A DNA stretch of 64,000 nt from Scilla litardierei (GCA_030789695.1 CM061141.1:279069871-279133870), one strand, 5' to 3'; shown: positions 52,832-64,000, counted from the first letter of the stretch. Translations and numbers: made by a program. The notes: a model not told the origin generated them from the sequence alone.

Positions 52832-55214
52832 TGTAGGAGAATATGTGCCCATAAGGCAATTTATCCAGATATACGCCTTGTTCATACAGTATATGGTACG
52901 TATTATTCAAAGTATAATAAAATCGTTCGTATTAATATACTTAGATAATATCCATAGACTTATTGTTAGGTCCTTATGTATCTAGATGAGATATCGATTA
53001 TGAGTAAGTAAGAGACCGAATAAATAAACATAAGTCTTAAACGGTTCATTGTCATATATGTGTCGAGAACTGGATATCGACACATCAGATAGACCATTGT
53101 GTCTTGGTCTTACCTTAGGGTAATGATGATCTCATAGTCATTCGACTTGCTGAAGTCAGAGACGAGACACAGGTGCTCATTAGAGAATGAGTTCACTGAA
53201 CGACCACATGAGAGTTATTAAATGGTTGACTTTAACTGAACTGTCTTTAATAACTCTAGGGTGATGATAGGTTAGCTGGTCCTTAAGACCTGAAGTGATT
53301 TTGTACAAACCTGTGAGCGAACCGTGTAGCTTAGACCTATGATCTAGCTTCGAGGCTTGGCCTGCTGAAAGATCTTAGGTTGAGCTGCACCCGAAGCTCT
53401 CGAGGCGAGTAGATGACTAAGATGGGATTCGTCACTTCCGTTAAAGGGAAGTCAGTGTTACAGGCTCAGTACGGTCTTTATGTTAATCCTCGGTGGGGGT
53501 GCGTTGTAATAAGTACAACGCGTATACTATAAAGACCGACGTATACTGACCAATGTTGTCTAATAGGGTTGACAGTAAACCATACCCTAGGCCAACAAGA
53601 ACACAGTCTTGACGAAGGGACTACAACTAATGAATTTCATCACTGACACAGCCAATGTAATCCCCATGATACTTTTGTCAAAGGGTCGATCACGTTATGA
53701 TGATTCTGAAACAGGGACGACAGCTACTGCTCGTAGTGACCGTCGTCTAGGGGTTCCGAGCCCCAACCTGTAGTAAGGTCAGGTTGTAGGGTCTCACAAC
53801 AAGTAGTGTTCATGTCTTAGTAATAGGAAGATTAATTGAGAGAAAATCATTTGATGATATTCACAAGTCAAGTTGTGAAAGTTAGTCGCAATAGCAATAG
53901 GGACAAACGTTGCATTTGATGCAAACTATGATTAAACGTGTCGTAAATTGGTTACGACAAATTTAGTAGGAACACACTTGTTGGAAAGGGTTACCTGGAT
54001 GACGGGATCGTCCCGGTCTAAACACAGGTTCAAACCGTGTCCAAATCGGAGCTCAAACGAGTCCGGAAACGCAAAAACGGTCCAAGGAGCAGTGGGTGAG
54101 ACCCACTGGGCTACAAGGCCCATAGACAAGGGCAAACGGGCGCAGCCCGCTGACTGCAGCGGGTGTACGCCCGCTGCACAGCGGGCGCAGCCCGCTGCAG
54201 CCGCCGGCATAGCCCGCTGCAGCAGCGGGCGGGCGGCCCGCCCTTGCTCCCTTGGGCGGGCGCGCCCGCAACTTAAGTCAAATTTAGGGTTTTTGAAACC
54301 CCAAATGACGGCTACGGATTTTGACATTTTGCTAAACTTTGAGCAATTGCTTGAGGGGTCAAACGAAGTCGAAATTCGTCACCGTCGGTTCCTACGCGTT
54401 CACCGTTCGAAGCTTTTCGAATTGATAGCTTGTTTGGTGTCTGAAGTTTAATGTGCAAGGAGAATTAATTAGTTAAAGTTTGCTTTTGTGAAAAGCTCAC
54501 TTTAATTTGAAATTAAGCCAAATTGGCTTAATTGAATTTTTCCCTCTTGCGGAATGTCCCACATTGCTCGCAACGAGAGAGTGAGTGCCGACTCCCTATA
54601 TAAATAGGGGTGCACTCTCCTCGTTGAAAAACACACCAAGCCATCGATCGAGTAGCTCCAGATTTTTAGATCAAGCTCGATCGGCGACTAAATTCTCTCT
54701 CTCTCTCTCTTCCTGTTCTCCGGAGTAGTCCTAGTAAGACTACGAAGGGGGTTTGGATTCTTGATCCGGACGTCTAAGATGCAGGTTCTTCTCAAGTGAA
54801 ACTTTCTACCGCGTGTGATCGGCTCGGAGGCGAAAGTCAGCTCGGGCGGATCGGTTCGAGGTTGCGAGGCGGCTCAGGCGGTTCGAGTCAAAGAGGCTCG
54901 GGTACGAGGAGCTTCTGAAGACGGTGCGGTACATCTTGCCTGCTCCAGGGCCAAGATTCCGGGTATGTGGTTAAGTAATTTGTAGTGTAGATTTAATTAG
55001 TCGCTTTAGAGTAGATCCATCTTGGGGTGGTCAGATCCACCCCAAGTTGGCATAGATCGGGCTGGATTCTGGCTCCCCAGAGCCTGGCTAAATTGTTTAG
55101 CCAGTCTGGAAATTTTTGAATTTCCGTTTTCCACTGCGCATTCGCGCCTCTGTGGTCCGTCCGACTTAGGACGGACACAGATCCGAGCTCTGGGGGTCTG
55201 CCTAAACCCCAACA
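52832..55214 (+). repeat. E3 3' LTR
   Basis: 2,383 bp, no MITE. TATA box CTATATAAAT at 54596-54605. Followed by the target duplication GATTG (55215-55219). Confidence 0.92.
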
Positions 55215-55219
55215 GATTG

Positions 55220-55637
55220 TAAGTGTTGTTTATTTCATATTTCATAACTTTTGTTATTTGATTTACTCTCGAGTTGTGAGAGTGGTTTCCTTGCTTCCAA
55301 GTTGTGGTAGTCAAGAACAATCGAGTGTACTTCGGATTCACTTGTAGGGTTGCTACAAGTGGGTTTTAAGGAAACCTCAAGTTAGGGTTCTAACTTGAGT
55401 ATCCGGTGGTATCCGGGTGGAAGAGACGTAGGATTACCGGGAACAAGTCGAAAATTGACTTGGGTAATCCGAACCCTTGAAACATTACTACGTTTGCATT
55501 GTTTCATTTTAGGGTTAATTTTCATTCCGTACTTTATTGTTGGTTAGGAATTTAATTTGGTGTAACTATCACTTTAAACTGTATAAACACTATTCAACCC
55601 CCCTTCTAGTGTTTTCCTCATAGCCAGGGACCTTACA
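55220..55637 (+). repeat. E4 5' LTR, second part, with stem-loop string
   Basis: Rest of the LTR cut by E3. Successive inverted repeats are 55265-55283 (ACTCTC/GAGAGT), 55339-55361 (CACTTGTAG/CTACAAGTG), 55376-55399 (CTCAAGTTAG/CTAACTTGAG) and 55445-55461 (AAGTC/GACTT). They lie in the same order as those of E1 but with different stem bases. The end has the C-rich motif and CCTTACA. Confidence 0.8.
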
Positions 55638-55639
55638 AT

Positions 55640-55651
55640 TGGTATCAGACC
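55640..55651 (+). promoter_or_regulatory. E4 primer-binding site
   Basis: TGGTATCAGACC, two bases after the LTR end. One change from the initiator tRNA-Met complement. Confidence 0.8.
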
Positions 55652-55665
55652 GCTCGTATATAGCT

Positions 55666-56744
55666 ATGGCATCCACCACCACCAACGTTCCTCCACCGAC
55701 TTCGTACAACCATCACGACCGTGATGGAGCATCCACCGTCTTCGAAGGACAATCAACGGTTCATCCTCCACATTTTAATGGCACGAATTTTGGCTATTGG
55801 AAATGCCGGATGGAGACGTTTCTGAGGAGTGCTTCTCTTTGGAGAACCCTCCATAAGGAATACGTCGAACCCTTCGAAGAGGATTATGACAAATGGACGC
55901 CTTCCAAGAAGTCCGCCGAAGTCAACAACGCCAAGGCAATGAACGCTCTTCATTTTGCGTTGGACCCAGATGAGGTCAATAAGATATGCATGTGTAAGAG
56001 TGCATATCAAATTCGGACCATCTAGTCGTTACCCATGAGGGAACGAATAAGGTAAAACTTTCTAAACTATATGTTACTGTGCAAAATTTCGATATGTTTC
56101 ACATGTAGGACAATGAGAGCATAGTAACGATGTACAGACGTTTTACCGACATCACCAATGAACTGGGAACGAAGAGCTATCACCATTGAGGATGTCAACG
56201 ACATGAAGAATTACACAGTCGTAAATCTCATCGGCACCCTCATGTCTAACGAAGTAAAATGGAAGAACCGATTAAAGATTCGAGCTATGATGAACCCTTC
56301 AGAGGTCAAGAAGAAAGCATTAGCATTCAAAGCTAATTCGTCATCCTCCGATAGCGAAGAATCAGAAAATGAGATGGACTTGGAGGAGATGGCTCAAATG
56401 GCGAAGAAGTTCCAACGCTTCTTTCGGTAAGGTAAATTTCCCTCTAAGAATAAATTTGATTCTACTAATAACACTTTCTCTCTTTGTTTTAAGTGTAATA
56501 AGCCAGGGCACATCAAGAAGGATTGCCCGATGTTCCGAAACAAAGAGAAGTGGAAGGCTCCAAAGTACCACAAGTCCGACAAGTACAAGAAAGATAAGTA
56601 GAAAGGACTTGTCGGTACGTTCGATGATTCAAGTGGAGACTCATCAAGAGAATCCGATGATGAGCAGGGTGAAAGTGCCCACGTGTGTTTCATGGCCTGA
56701 GAAGATTCACTCTCCGATGAGAGTGATTTCGACATCGATGGGAG
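55666..56744 (+). pseudogene. gag: E4 Gag, broken
   Basis: Homologous to the E1 and E5 Gag. ATG at 55666, then FNGTNFGYWKCRMETFLRSASLWR as in E1. A small deletion near 56015 shifts the frame to a stop at 56023-56025. A stop occurs near 56107, and an internal deletion near 56160 removes the segment that reads YTQKEKCSKLIEG in E1. The knuckle CFKCNKPGHIKKDC is at about 56487-56528, with further stops at about 56429, 56601 and 56698. Similarity ends near 56744. Confidence 0.85.
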
Positions 56745-57719
56745 GTTCTGTAAGTTCTTTTTATCAAAGCAAACACATTAGCATCTCCAGGCCCAGGGCT
56801 CTCAGTTTCGTTTTGTTTAAAAAGGAAATACGTTGTAAAAGAAGTATAATTTATTAATAATAATAATAAACAAACCTGTTAATATCTTAAAAAACTAATC
56901 TAATTTGTTTCAAATCCTAACTAAATCCTATGAATATATCTCTCAAATCCCAACTGACCCCACCCCTCTCTACCCACTTCTCCTCTCTCTCCACTCCACG
57001 CACGTACAAGTACCCTTATTAATAAATAAACCCAGATGAAACAAACCCAGGCTACGACTTTAGTACTGCCCTCATCCTTTCTATATAACATAACCTAAGG
57101 TCTATTGTTTTTCCCCAAGCTGTCAGCGCCCTACCCATTTTTAATATAGCCCTACATGAAAACAACCTAGGCTAATTCTTTAACAGCCTGTAGCCCCCAC
57201 TATTTAATAAATTAACCTAAGACTAGAAGCCTCACGTGCTGCACCCTACACCTCCTTATTATAAAACCTAGGGTTGCTTCTTTCTCCAACCCTACATCAA
57301 CTTGCAGCCACCCCTACCTCATTTCTTCACGCAACATCGCCCGAGCATCTTCACCTTCTTCCTCCTTCCTCCTACTCGCGGCCACCACCAACCCGAGCCT
57401 CTCTGGCCATCTACATCACTCAAACCCGCCTGCTCACATCCCACATCTCACGGTAAACCGCAGCAACCCCTTAGGCCGGCCTCCTCCCCCAACCAAACCC
57501 GCGACCAACCTCCTCCCTGTGGATTCGAGCTTCTTCCTCCTCTTCACGCCTAAACAACCCACGGCCTCCTCCTCCTCTTCTCCTCTCCCCAGATCCGCAA
57601 CTCCCCAACTTTATTCTTCACGCAACAACGCCAGCCTCCTCTCCGAGCAACCCCACTCGCGGAGGCCGCAACCACCGTTCATCTCCCCTCGCTCTACCTT
57701 CCTCTTTGCGAGAAGCCCC
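56745..57719. other. Unassigned 975-bp segment between E4 and E5
   Basis: The left half is AT-rich with ATAATAATAATAA runs; the right half is C/T-rich. Plus-strand short frames (57274-57456, 57519-57725) are proline/serine-rich low-complexity readings without a domain. The composition resembles the U3-to-leader stretch of a plant LTR, or a gene promoter and 5' leader. No terminal repeats were found. Confidence 0.4.
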
Positions 57720-59474
57720 TGTTGAGTATTGGACTCCCTGGATTTGGTTTTGGATGATGAGCAAACATAAATAATTCATGAACTAACAATTTGTGAGCAC
57801 AGTTATGGAGATCGTCGCCAAATTCACGAGAACACTCAAAGCGACATCTCAAGACTTCTCAAAGCTCGTATTCAATGCCTAAAGCTTCGTTGAAGCTTTT
57901 GGACCATTTTGGAAGTCATGAAAATTTGATCGAAGCTCTCGAAGACCGTTCCTTAAGGTTTTATTTATAGTCTTTTAGTTTCGATCTATAGAATGTTAAG
58001 CCTTGAGTTTATCTTACATTTCTAACTTCATAACGCTCATATCTTAGCTCTAGGATCTTAGTAGAAGTCCATTCTAACTTCCTCGAAGCATCGCGCTTCG
58101 ATTCGGACTTTTTGTGCATGTTAGTTGGTTCAAGAAGAAGAACTGACCGACTATATGGTGATCTAGTCGGTCGGCAAAGCTTCTTGGACCGACTAGATTC
58201 AGTTAGTCTTTTCATGCTCAGTACTGTTTACAGTTAGTCGGTCTACGTTGACTCATCGATCGACTAGTTTGTGAACTAGTCGGTCAGTGATGCTTCTTTG
58301 ACCGACTAGTTGAGCATTACTGTTCATGCCAATTTTCTCCTAAGCTACTGTTTATCGTTAGTCGGTCTAAGAACGTTTGGCGACCGACTAGTTGATGATC
58401 TAGTCGGTCAGCATTTGTTCTTGGACCGACTAAATCAATTTGTATTCAGACTAATAGTTTTTGACTCTTAGTCGGTCTGAGTTCACTGACCGACCGACTA
58501 GTTGTGAAACTAGTCGGTCAGACAGTCTTCTTGGACCGACTAGATTTCTAGGTCTAAAATTCAATCTGTTCATTGTTCATCACTTAGTCGGTCCATGTTG
58601 TTTGACCGACCGACTAGTTGATGAACTAGTCGGTCAGTGATTGTTCTTTGACCGACTAACTGCTTCAGATTTCTATCCGTTGGGATTTGACCTAGCTCGT
58701 TTTTATGGGACCCTATAAATACGAAGCTTGGTCATTTCTCTCTAGGTTAGAGCTGCCATTAAGAGATTCATTGAGATTGAAAGAGTTAGAGATTCTCACT
58801 CATTTCCAAAGCTCTCTCCCTCACAAGAAATCCATTCTCTCACTTTCTAGATCTAGAATCCATCTTGAGAGAAGTTTGTTCTTGGTGAGCCATTCAAGCT
58901 CTAGCTTGATTCAAGTCTCCTAATCACTCCTAGGCACCCATTACTGCTCATTTCAGTGGTGCTAGGTCTTGGTGACTTCTCCTTCCTCAAATCCCTCCTT
59001 GACCTATTTGGTAAGAAAACTCAAGGTATAGGAATTTGTGGTAAGATTGTTTATTTCATATATAAACTGATTTTCATTGCTATTGATTCTCTCAGTTGTG
59101 AGAGAAGGTTGTGATCCTGGGTTGTGGGATTCACTATTGCCATTGCATGTATGATTTGATCTTGTGAAGGTTTTTCACAAGATATCATAGTGGAAATCTT
59201 GGGTTAGGGTTTCTAACCTAAGTATCCGGAGGGGATCCGGGTGGTTGGGACGTAGCATCACCGAAACAAGTCGGGGAGACTTGGGTGGATCCGAACCCAG
59301 TAATATCAATTGTTAGCATTGTTAATTTTGTTGTTGTCATCAATTTAAGCTTCCGCAAATTGATTTGGTAGTTGTTTGCACGATAATTAGGAATTATACT
59401 CCTCGTTATTTTTAAAGTACTATTCACCCCCCCCCCCCCTCTAGTACTTGTGCAGTAGCTTGTAGGGCATTACA
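57720..59474 (+). repeat. E5 5' LTR
   Basis: 1,755 bp, TGTTGAGTATT...CATTACA. Fold-back array at 58143-58670, TATA at 58713-58722, stem-loop string at about 59085-59300, and a run of 13 C near 59427. PBS TGGTATCAAAGCC follows at 59477-59489. Confidence 0.9.
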
Positions 59475-59476
59475 TT

Positions 59477-59489
59477 TGGTATCAAAGCC
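59477..59489 (+). promoter_or_regulatory. E5 primer-binding site
   Basis: TGGTATCAAAGCC, identical to the E1 PBS, including its one difference from the usual copia PBS. Confidence 0.85.
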
Positions 59490-59501
59490 AGATACTTAGA
59501 T

Positions 59502-61751
59502 ATGTCTGCCAACGACAACAAGACCGTGCGTCCACCTTCTGACTATGGCACCTTCAGGAACCGTGAAGGAGCATCTTCGGTGATGGAAGGACATTCCTCA
59601 ATGAGGCCTCCATTCTTCAACGGTACCAACTATGGGTACTGGAAATGCCGGATGGAAACTTTCCTCCGGAGTGCATCTCTATGGAGGACCACGATGAAGG
59701 AATACGTCGAGCCCGCCGAAGAAGACTTTGAGAAATGGACTCCCGCGGAGGTCGCCGCGGAGGTAAGCAATGCCAAGGCAATGAACGCCTTGCAATGTGC
59801 TTTGGAGCCCGAGGATTTCAACAAGATATGCACATGTAAGAGTGCATATCAAATTTGGAACTCCCTCCTCATACTACATGAAGGGACAAGTAGGGTAAGA
59901 GACTCTAAACTCGTTGTTGTTAACAAAGATTACGAGATATTTCATATGCAACAGGGGGAGAAGATGAAGGAGTATTATGCTTGCTTCGTCGATATCATAA
60001 ACGAGTTGGAAGCTCTCGGTAAAACCTACACCCAAAAGGAGAAGTGTTCGAAACTTATCGATGGACTTCCTTCTAGTTGGGAAAAGCGTACCTTCGCCAT
60101 CGAGGAAGGTAATGATATGAATAAGTACACCGTAGTTCAATTAATGGGTACTTTAATGTCATACGAGGTATGCAAGGATAGCAAGTTGAAGTTGCAGGAA
60201 AAGATGAAGTCCTACCTAAAGCAAGACGAGCCAAAGAAGAAGGATATTTCTTTCAAGGACGCTCCATCCACATCCACATCAACCGATGATGAAGACTCGG
60301 AAAACGAGTTGGACTTGGAGTCCATGGCACTCATGGCCAAGAAGTTCAACCGTTTCTTCCGAAAAGGTAACTATAAGAACAAAGCTAAATTTGGTTATTC
60401 TAACGCCTCCTCCTCTCCTTTGTGTTTCAAGTGCAATAAGCCAGGACACATGAAAGCGGAGTGTCCTCTAAATAAGCAAAAGGAGAAGTGGAAGGCGCCG
60501 AAATTCGATAAGTCCAAGAAGTACAAAAAGGGGTACAAAAAGGGACTTGTCGGAACAACATTCACCGACTCCGAGGATTCCTCAAGCGGAGAGTCGGACG
60601 ATGAGAAAGTGGAGCAAACGCACATATGCTTCATGGCGAGAGAGGAGCATGATCAAGGATCCTCCTCTTCCGATGATAGCGACAACGAAGGCGATGAGGT
60701 AACTATGGATGACCTTAGGAATGCTAATTCTCAATTATGGTCTAAATACACTAAATTAGTAAATAGATATACTAAGGTAAAAGATGACCTAGCTAGCATT
60801 CAAACCTCGCCTAAGACTATCATCACCAACAACGACACCGTTGTTGAAGAGTTAAGAAATGAGATTGTTAATATCAAATCTAAACTTAAACATGTTAGTG
60901 TTGAGGATTCGGAAGAACATAGGATAGCGGATTTGACTTCTCAAAACTCAACTTTGAGTATTGAGAATGAAAATCTCAAGTCTCGTGTTTATGTGCTGAC
61001 ATCGCAAATATCCACTTTGGGTGCTTCGATGCATTCTCTCACCGAGAAATATGAGTGCACGATAGGCCGAATTAATAAATTCAATAAGGGTAAAGACCAT
61101 TTGGATAACATCCTAAATGATTTACTTCCGGGCAATCACCACATTGGCTTGGGGTATAAGATAGGGAGTTCATCCAAATCGGCCACTACTTTTGTTAGGC
61201 CTACTTCCGATGCCTCACCGAGTGGGAGCAAACACTCTATTGGTAGTTCATCTACCAATGGTGCTTCCACTTCGCACACACCCTCTTTTGGAAAGAAACC
61301 CACTTTGGGTGAACCTCCAAAGAAGGGTCATGCCTACATGTACACAAATACCATGCCACGTAGGAACACACGTCCTACTCCACCGGCTCACACATATGAT
61401 GATTTTTATGCAACACATTCACGGGCACATGCACACCATGTGAGACACCCTCACGCACGTGTTCCCTCACATGCATACGTTCACCCACAACATCATATGA
61501 ATAATTATCCGCATGCAACATTCCATCATGTTCCTTATGCCTATCCACGACATGCATCACGTAGAAACCAACAACGCATGCATGCACCCAATAGGATGAG
61601 GGCTCCCAAGATTTTCACTATTTGGAGCCCAAAGGACACAAGCATGGATGAAAAACAAGTTTATATGAATGCTTATTTTTCGAATGTTGTGCATAGTAGA
61701 AATTATGTGGGGAAGTCTAAGTCCAATTGGACTTGGCTTCCAAAGGTCTAA
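59502..61751 (+). CDS. gag: E5 Gag (749 codons)
   Basis: Intact homologue of E1 Gag, 12 bp after the PBS. The N-terminal gag fold starts with FFNGTNYGYWKCRMETFL. A CCHC knuckle (CFKCNKPGHMKAEC) lies near residue 307, followed by lysine-rich and acidic/serine-rich stretches, a heptad-like stretch (about 435-535), and a His/Arg-rich segment (about 630-705). It ends NWTWLPKV before TAA 61749-61751. It differs from E1 at scattered residues and by small indels, while the frame stays open, which suggests that its divergence from E1 happened under constraint. Confidence 0.92.
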   Translation: MSANDNKTVRPPSDYGTFRNREGASSVMEGHSSMRPPFFNGTNYGYWKCRMETFLRSASLWRTTMKEYVEPAEEDFEKWTPAEVAAEVSNAKAMNALQCALEPEDFNKICTCKSAYQIWNSLLILHEGTSRVRDSKLVVVNKDYEIFHMQQGEKMKEYYACFVDIINELEALGKTYTQKEKCSKLIDGLPSSWEKRTFAIEEGNDMNKYTVVQLMGTLMSYEVCKDSKLKLQEKMKSYLKQDEPKKKDISFKDAPSTSTSTDDEDSENELDLESMALMAKKFNRFFRKGNYKNKAKFGYSNASSSPLCFKCNKPGHMKAECPLNKQKEKWKAPKFDKSKKYKKGYKKGLVGTTFTDSEDSSSGESDDEKVEQTHICFMAREEHDQGSSSSDDSDNEGDEVTMDDLRNANSQLWSKYTKLVNRYTKVKDDLASIQTSPKTIITNNDTVVEELRNEIVNIKSKLKHVSVEDSEEHRIADLTSQNSTLSIENENLKSRVYVLTSQISTLGASMHSLTEKYECTIGRINKFNKGKDHLDNILNDLLPGNHHIGLGYKIGSSSKSATTFVRPTSDASPSGSKHSIGSSSTNGASTSHTPSFGKKPTLGEPPKKGHAYMYTNTMPRRNTRPTPPAHTYDDFYATHSRAHAHHVRHPHARVPSHAYVHPQHHMNNYPHATFHHVPYAYPRHASRRNQQRMHAPNRMRAPKIFTIWSPKDTSMDEKQVYMNAYFSNVVHSRNYVGKSKSNWTWLPKV

Positions 61752-63743
61752 TCTTTTGGACCCAATGACCTTGGGTACCATGATACGACATTTCATATCT
61801 ATAGGTACTCAAGAAAAAAGGAACGGAGCAACAAATTTAAATTTAGCTCCAAGAGAAATTGGATACTCGATAGCGGGTGTTCAAAACACATGACGAGTGA
61901 CGCTCAATTGCTCTCCGGAGTGGTTCCCATTGTAAATGGAAACCGCGTCGTATTTGGAGGCAACGAGAGCGAAACCATCATAGGTGTTGGTAAAGTGGGT
62001 AATCTTTCTAAACCCATTATATGTGATGTTTACCTTGTTAAAGGATTAAACCACAATCTTATTTCAATAAGTCAACTTTGTGACAAAGGTTACAAAGTTA
62101 ACTTTGCGAAAGGAATGTGCCATATTTTAAGAAAAGATAATAATGAATTATTGTTTTCCGGCACACGACATAAGGATATATATATCTTAGATCTTCCAAG
62201 ATCACATGAACAATGTCTAATTGCCAACACAAGTGAACAACACTTATGGCATTGACGTTTTGGTCATGTGAACTTTGGAACACTTTTTAAGCTTTCCAAG
62301 TTAAATTCTATTAGAGGCTTTCCTAAGCTTGTCTTTCAAAAGAAAAGCTTTTGTGACTCGTGTCAACGAGGCAAGCTTCCAAAATCTTCATTTAAACCAA
62401 AGAAAAGCATTTCTTCTAAGCGGCCTCTAGAGCTATTACATCTAGATTTATTTGGGCCAACTAGAGTTGCTTCATTAGGTAATGCTAGATATGGACTTGT
62501 CATCGTTGATGACTTTTCTAGGTTTACTTGGGTATTTTCATTGTGTAATAAAAATGAAGCTTTTGAAAACTTCACAATTTTTGTTACGAAAGTACAAAAT
62601 CTCATTGGAACCACCATTGTCACTATTCGTAGTGATCATGGAGGGGAATTTGAGAATGAGTCTTTTGAGACATTTTGTGATGAAGTTGGTATTAAACACA
62701 CCTTCTCTTTCCCTTGTGTACCTCCGCAAAATGGTGTAGTTGAGAGAAAGAATAGGACGCTAGTGGAGTGTGCTCGCACTATGCTTGATGATAGCCAACT
62801 TGGCCATCAATTTTGGGCGAAAGCGGTATATACCGCTTGCTATGTGTTTAATAGAATACTTTTGAGGCCCGGCACTAAACAAACTTGTTATGAATTGTTG
62901 TTTTGTAGGTTGCCTCAAGTTAAACATTTTCGTGTTTTTGGTTCGAAATGTTTTATTAAGAACACGTATGGTAGTTTGGACAAATTCGATCCAAGATCCG
63001 ATGAGGGGATTTTTGTTGGATATTCTTCGCGTAGCAAAGCCTACCGGATATTCAACAAACGAACCTCAACGATCGAGGAGTCGCTTCATGTCTCATTTAA
63101 TGAAGGATTTGTTCCAACTAGAATTACTAATGATGATGACTCTATGGATGTCTTATGTGATTCAATTGGTAATTCTAACTCTAATGATTCTATTGATTCT
63201 ATTGAGACTAACCCGTCTAATGAAGTTGTTGAGAATGTTCCTAGTGATCAAGGTATTCCCAAACGGCTTCATACCGTTCGTGACCATCCTCATGAGCAAG
63301 TCATTGGCAATATCCATGATAGTGTCAAGACGAGATCGCAAGTGAACTACTTCGCTCATTGTGCCTTTGCCTCCTCGATAGAGCCAAAGAATGTTAATGA
63401 AGCATGCGAAGATAGCGCTTGGATCTTAGCCATGGAGGAGGAACTCATTCAATTCGAGAGGAATGAAGTTTGGGAGCTTGTTCCATTGCCATCGAAGAAC
63501 CACACCGTCATAGGGACAAAGTGGATCTTCAAGAACAAAACCGACGAAAACCAAGTCGTTGTCCGGAACAAAGCTCGGTTAGTTGCTCAAGGCTACCGTC
63601 AAGAGGAAGGTATTGATTTCGAAGAATCCTTCGCTCCGGTAGCTAGATTAGAATCAATTAGATTATTATTGTCTTTTGCATGCCATAAGGATTTTAAATT
63701 ATTTCAAATGGATGTTAAAAGTACATTTTTAAACGGAGATGTC
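61752..63743 (+). pseudogene. pol: E5 Pol, one nonsense codon, 3' end in gap
   Basis: In the gag frame, open from the codon after the gag TAA to 62252. The protease DSG is at 61869-61877; the first ATG is at 61890. A TGA at 62253-62255 replaces the arginine codon of HLWHRRFGH in the integrase zinc region. The frame is then open through CDSCQRGKL, the integrase core ([15 protein letters not shown]) and into reverse transcriptase ([20 protein letters not shown]) until the gap. The single stop would abolish a full Pol. Confidence 0.85.
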
Positions 63744-64000
63744 NNNNNNNNNNNNNNNNNNNNNNNNNNNNNNNNNNNNNNNNNNNNNNNNNNNNNNNNN
63801 NNNNNNNNNNNNNNNNNNNNNNNNNNNNNNNNNNNNNNNNNNNNNNNNNNNNNNNNNNNNNNNNNNNNNNNNNNNNNNNNNNNNNNNNNNNNNNNNNNNN
63901 NNNNNNNNNNNNNNNNNNNNNNNNNNNNNNNNNNNNNNNNNNNNNNNNNNNNNNNNNNNNNNNNNNNNNNNNNNNNNNNNNNNNNNNNNNNNNNNNNNNN
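63744..64000. other. Assembly gap (N)
   Basis: All N from 63744 to the end of the window, starting inside the E5 reverse transcriptase. Confidence 1.

Larger units (their letters stand above)
45565..55214 (+). mobile_element. E3: gag-only copia-type element (TR-GAG-like)
   Basis: 5' LTR 45565-48845 and 3' LTR 52832-55214 start TGTAGGAGAATATG and end CCCCAACA. The target duplication GATTG is exact (45560-45564 and 55215-55219). The interior is 3,986 bp: a tRNA-Met PBS (48847-48858), a long AT-rich leader, a gag with zinc knuckle, a 3' region and a PPT. No protease, integrase or reverse transcriptase is present. The 5' LTR is about 0.9 kb longer mainly because of an 854-bp MITE. LTRs differ by a few tens of substitutions by eye, so it is older than E1. 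Confidence 0.9.
44051..56744 (+). mobile_element. E4: decayed Sirevirus-like copia element, LTR split by E3
   Basis: The 5' LTR is 44051-45564 plus 55220-55637 (about 1.93 kb once E3 is removed), beginning TGTTGAGTATTGG and ending CCTTACA. A PBS and a broken gag follow. The element breaks off near 56744, within the sequence after the gag zinc knuckle, and neither pol nor a 3' LTR is present. It is a sister family of E1/E5: gag is clearly homologous, but the LTR palindromes are CAGTCGACTG rather than GACCGACTAG. Confidence 0.82.
57720..63743 (+). mobile_element. E5: Sirevirus-like copia element related to E1, cut by the assembly gap
   Basis: 5' LTR, PBS, gag and pol as far as reverse transcriptase, all homologous to E1. 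The left flank is GCCCC; the partner flank is beyond the window. The LTR is visibly diverged from E1, so it is a different insertion of the same family and not a recent duplicate. Confidence 0.9.

Noticed and set aside
1..64000. Host protein-coding, tRNA or rRNA genes
   Set aside because: None recognised by eye on either strand; a tRNA-scan and protein search would be needed to exclude small ones.

Overview
This is nuclear DNA from a flowering plant, almost certainly a repeat-rich intergenic block of a large genome. Nearly every base can be assigned to plant LTR retrotransposons (Ty1/copia Sirevirus-type, Ty3/gypsy Athila-type, Ty3/gypsy chromovirus-type) nested inside one another. I see no intact host gene, tRNA or rRNA gene. 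The species cannot be named from the sequence. The last 257 bases (63744-64000) are an assembly gap.

Left stack (about 1-43435). The oldest layers are a Sirevirus-like LTR remnant (1-1472), a degenerate multi-exon locus (1865-2932, resuming at 36169-37030) and a 5'-truncated, decayed chromovirus E6 (37031-43435, plus strand). The degenerate locus was split by an Athila-type gypsy element E0 (2933-36168, minus strand, TSD ATCAC). E0 keeps LTRs, PBS, PPT, gag, protease and an Athila-type third ORF, but no reverse transcriptase or integrase. E0 was in turn split inside its protease region by a complete, young Sirevirus-like copia element E1 (11069-31865, plus strand, TSD ATTCA). E1 has a 746-codon gag, a full pol and a third ORF. 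That third ORF was split by a gag-only gypsy element E2 (19675-27734, minus strand). E2 has lost one LTR end and is flanked by an abnormal 31-bp duplication. All joins come from matching the two flanks directly in the sequence.

Right stack (43436-64000). A second Sirevirus-like LTR remnant (43436-44050) precedes a decayed Sirevirus E4 (LTR from 44051). The E4 LTR is interrupted by a 9.65-kb gag-only copia-type element E3 (45565-55214, TSD GATTG). The 5' LTR of E3 contains an 854-bp GC-rich hAT-type MITE (46851-47704, 8-bp TSD) that the 3' LTR lacks. E4 gag resumes at 55666 and breaks off near 56744. After about 1 kb of unassigned sequence comes E5 (57720 to the gap), a relative of E1 with intact gag and a pol carrying one internal stop codon.

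How the parts relate. Autonomous-type elements (E1, and formerly E5 and E6) encode their own replication proteins. E0, E2 and E3 keep only structural proteins plus cis signals, so they look like passengers that would need pol from relatives. Across unrelated families the LTRs carry dense inverted repeats. The best candidates for undescribed biology are: strings of small covarying stem-loops in the transcribed part of the Sirevirus-like LTRs; long fold-backs built on a TCGGTC core, shared in style by E1/E5, E0 and E2; and the unusual gag-pol junctions of E1 and E5.
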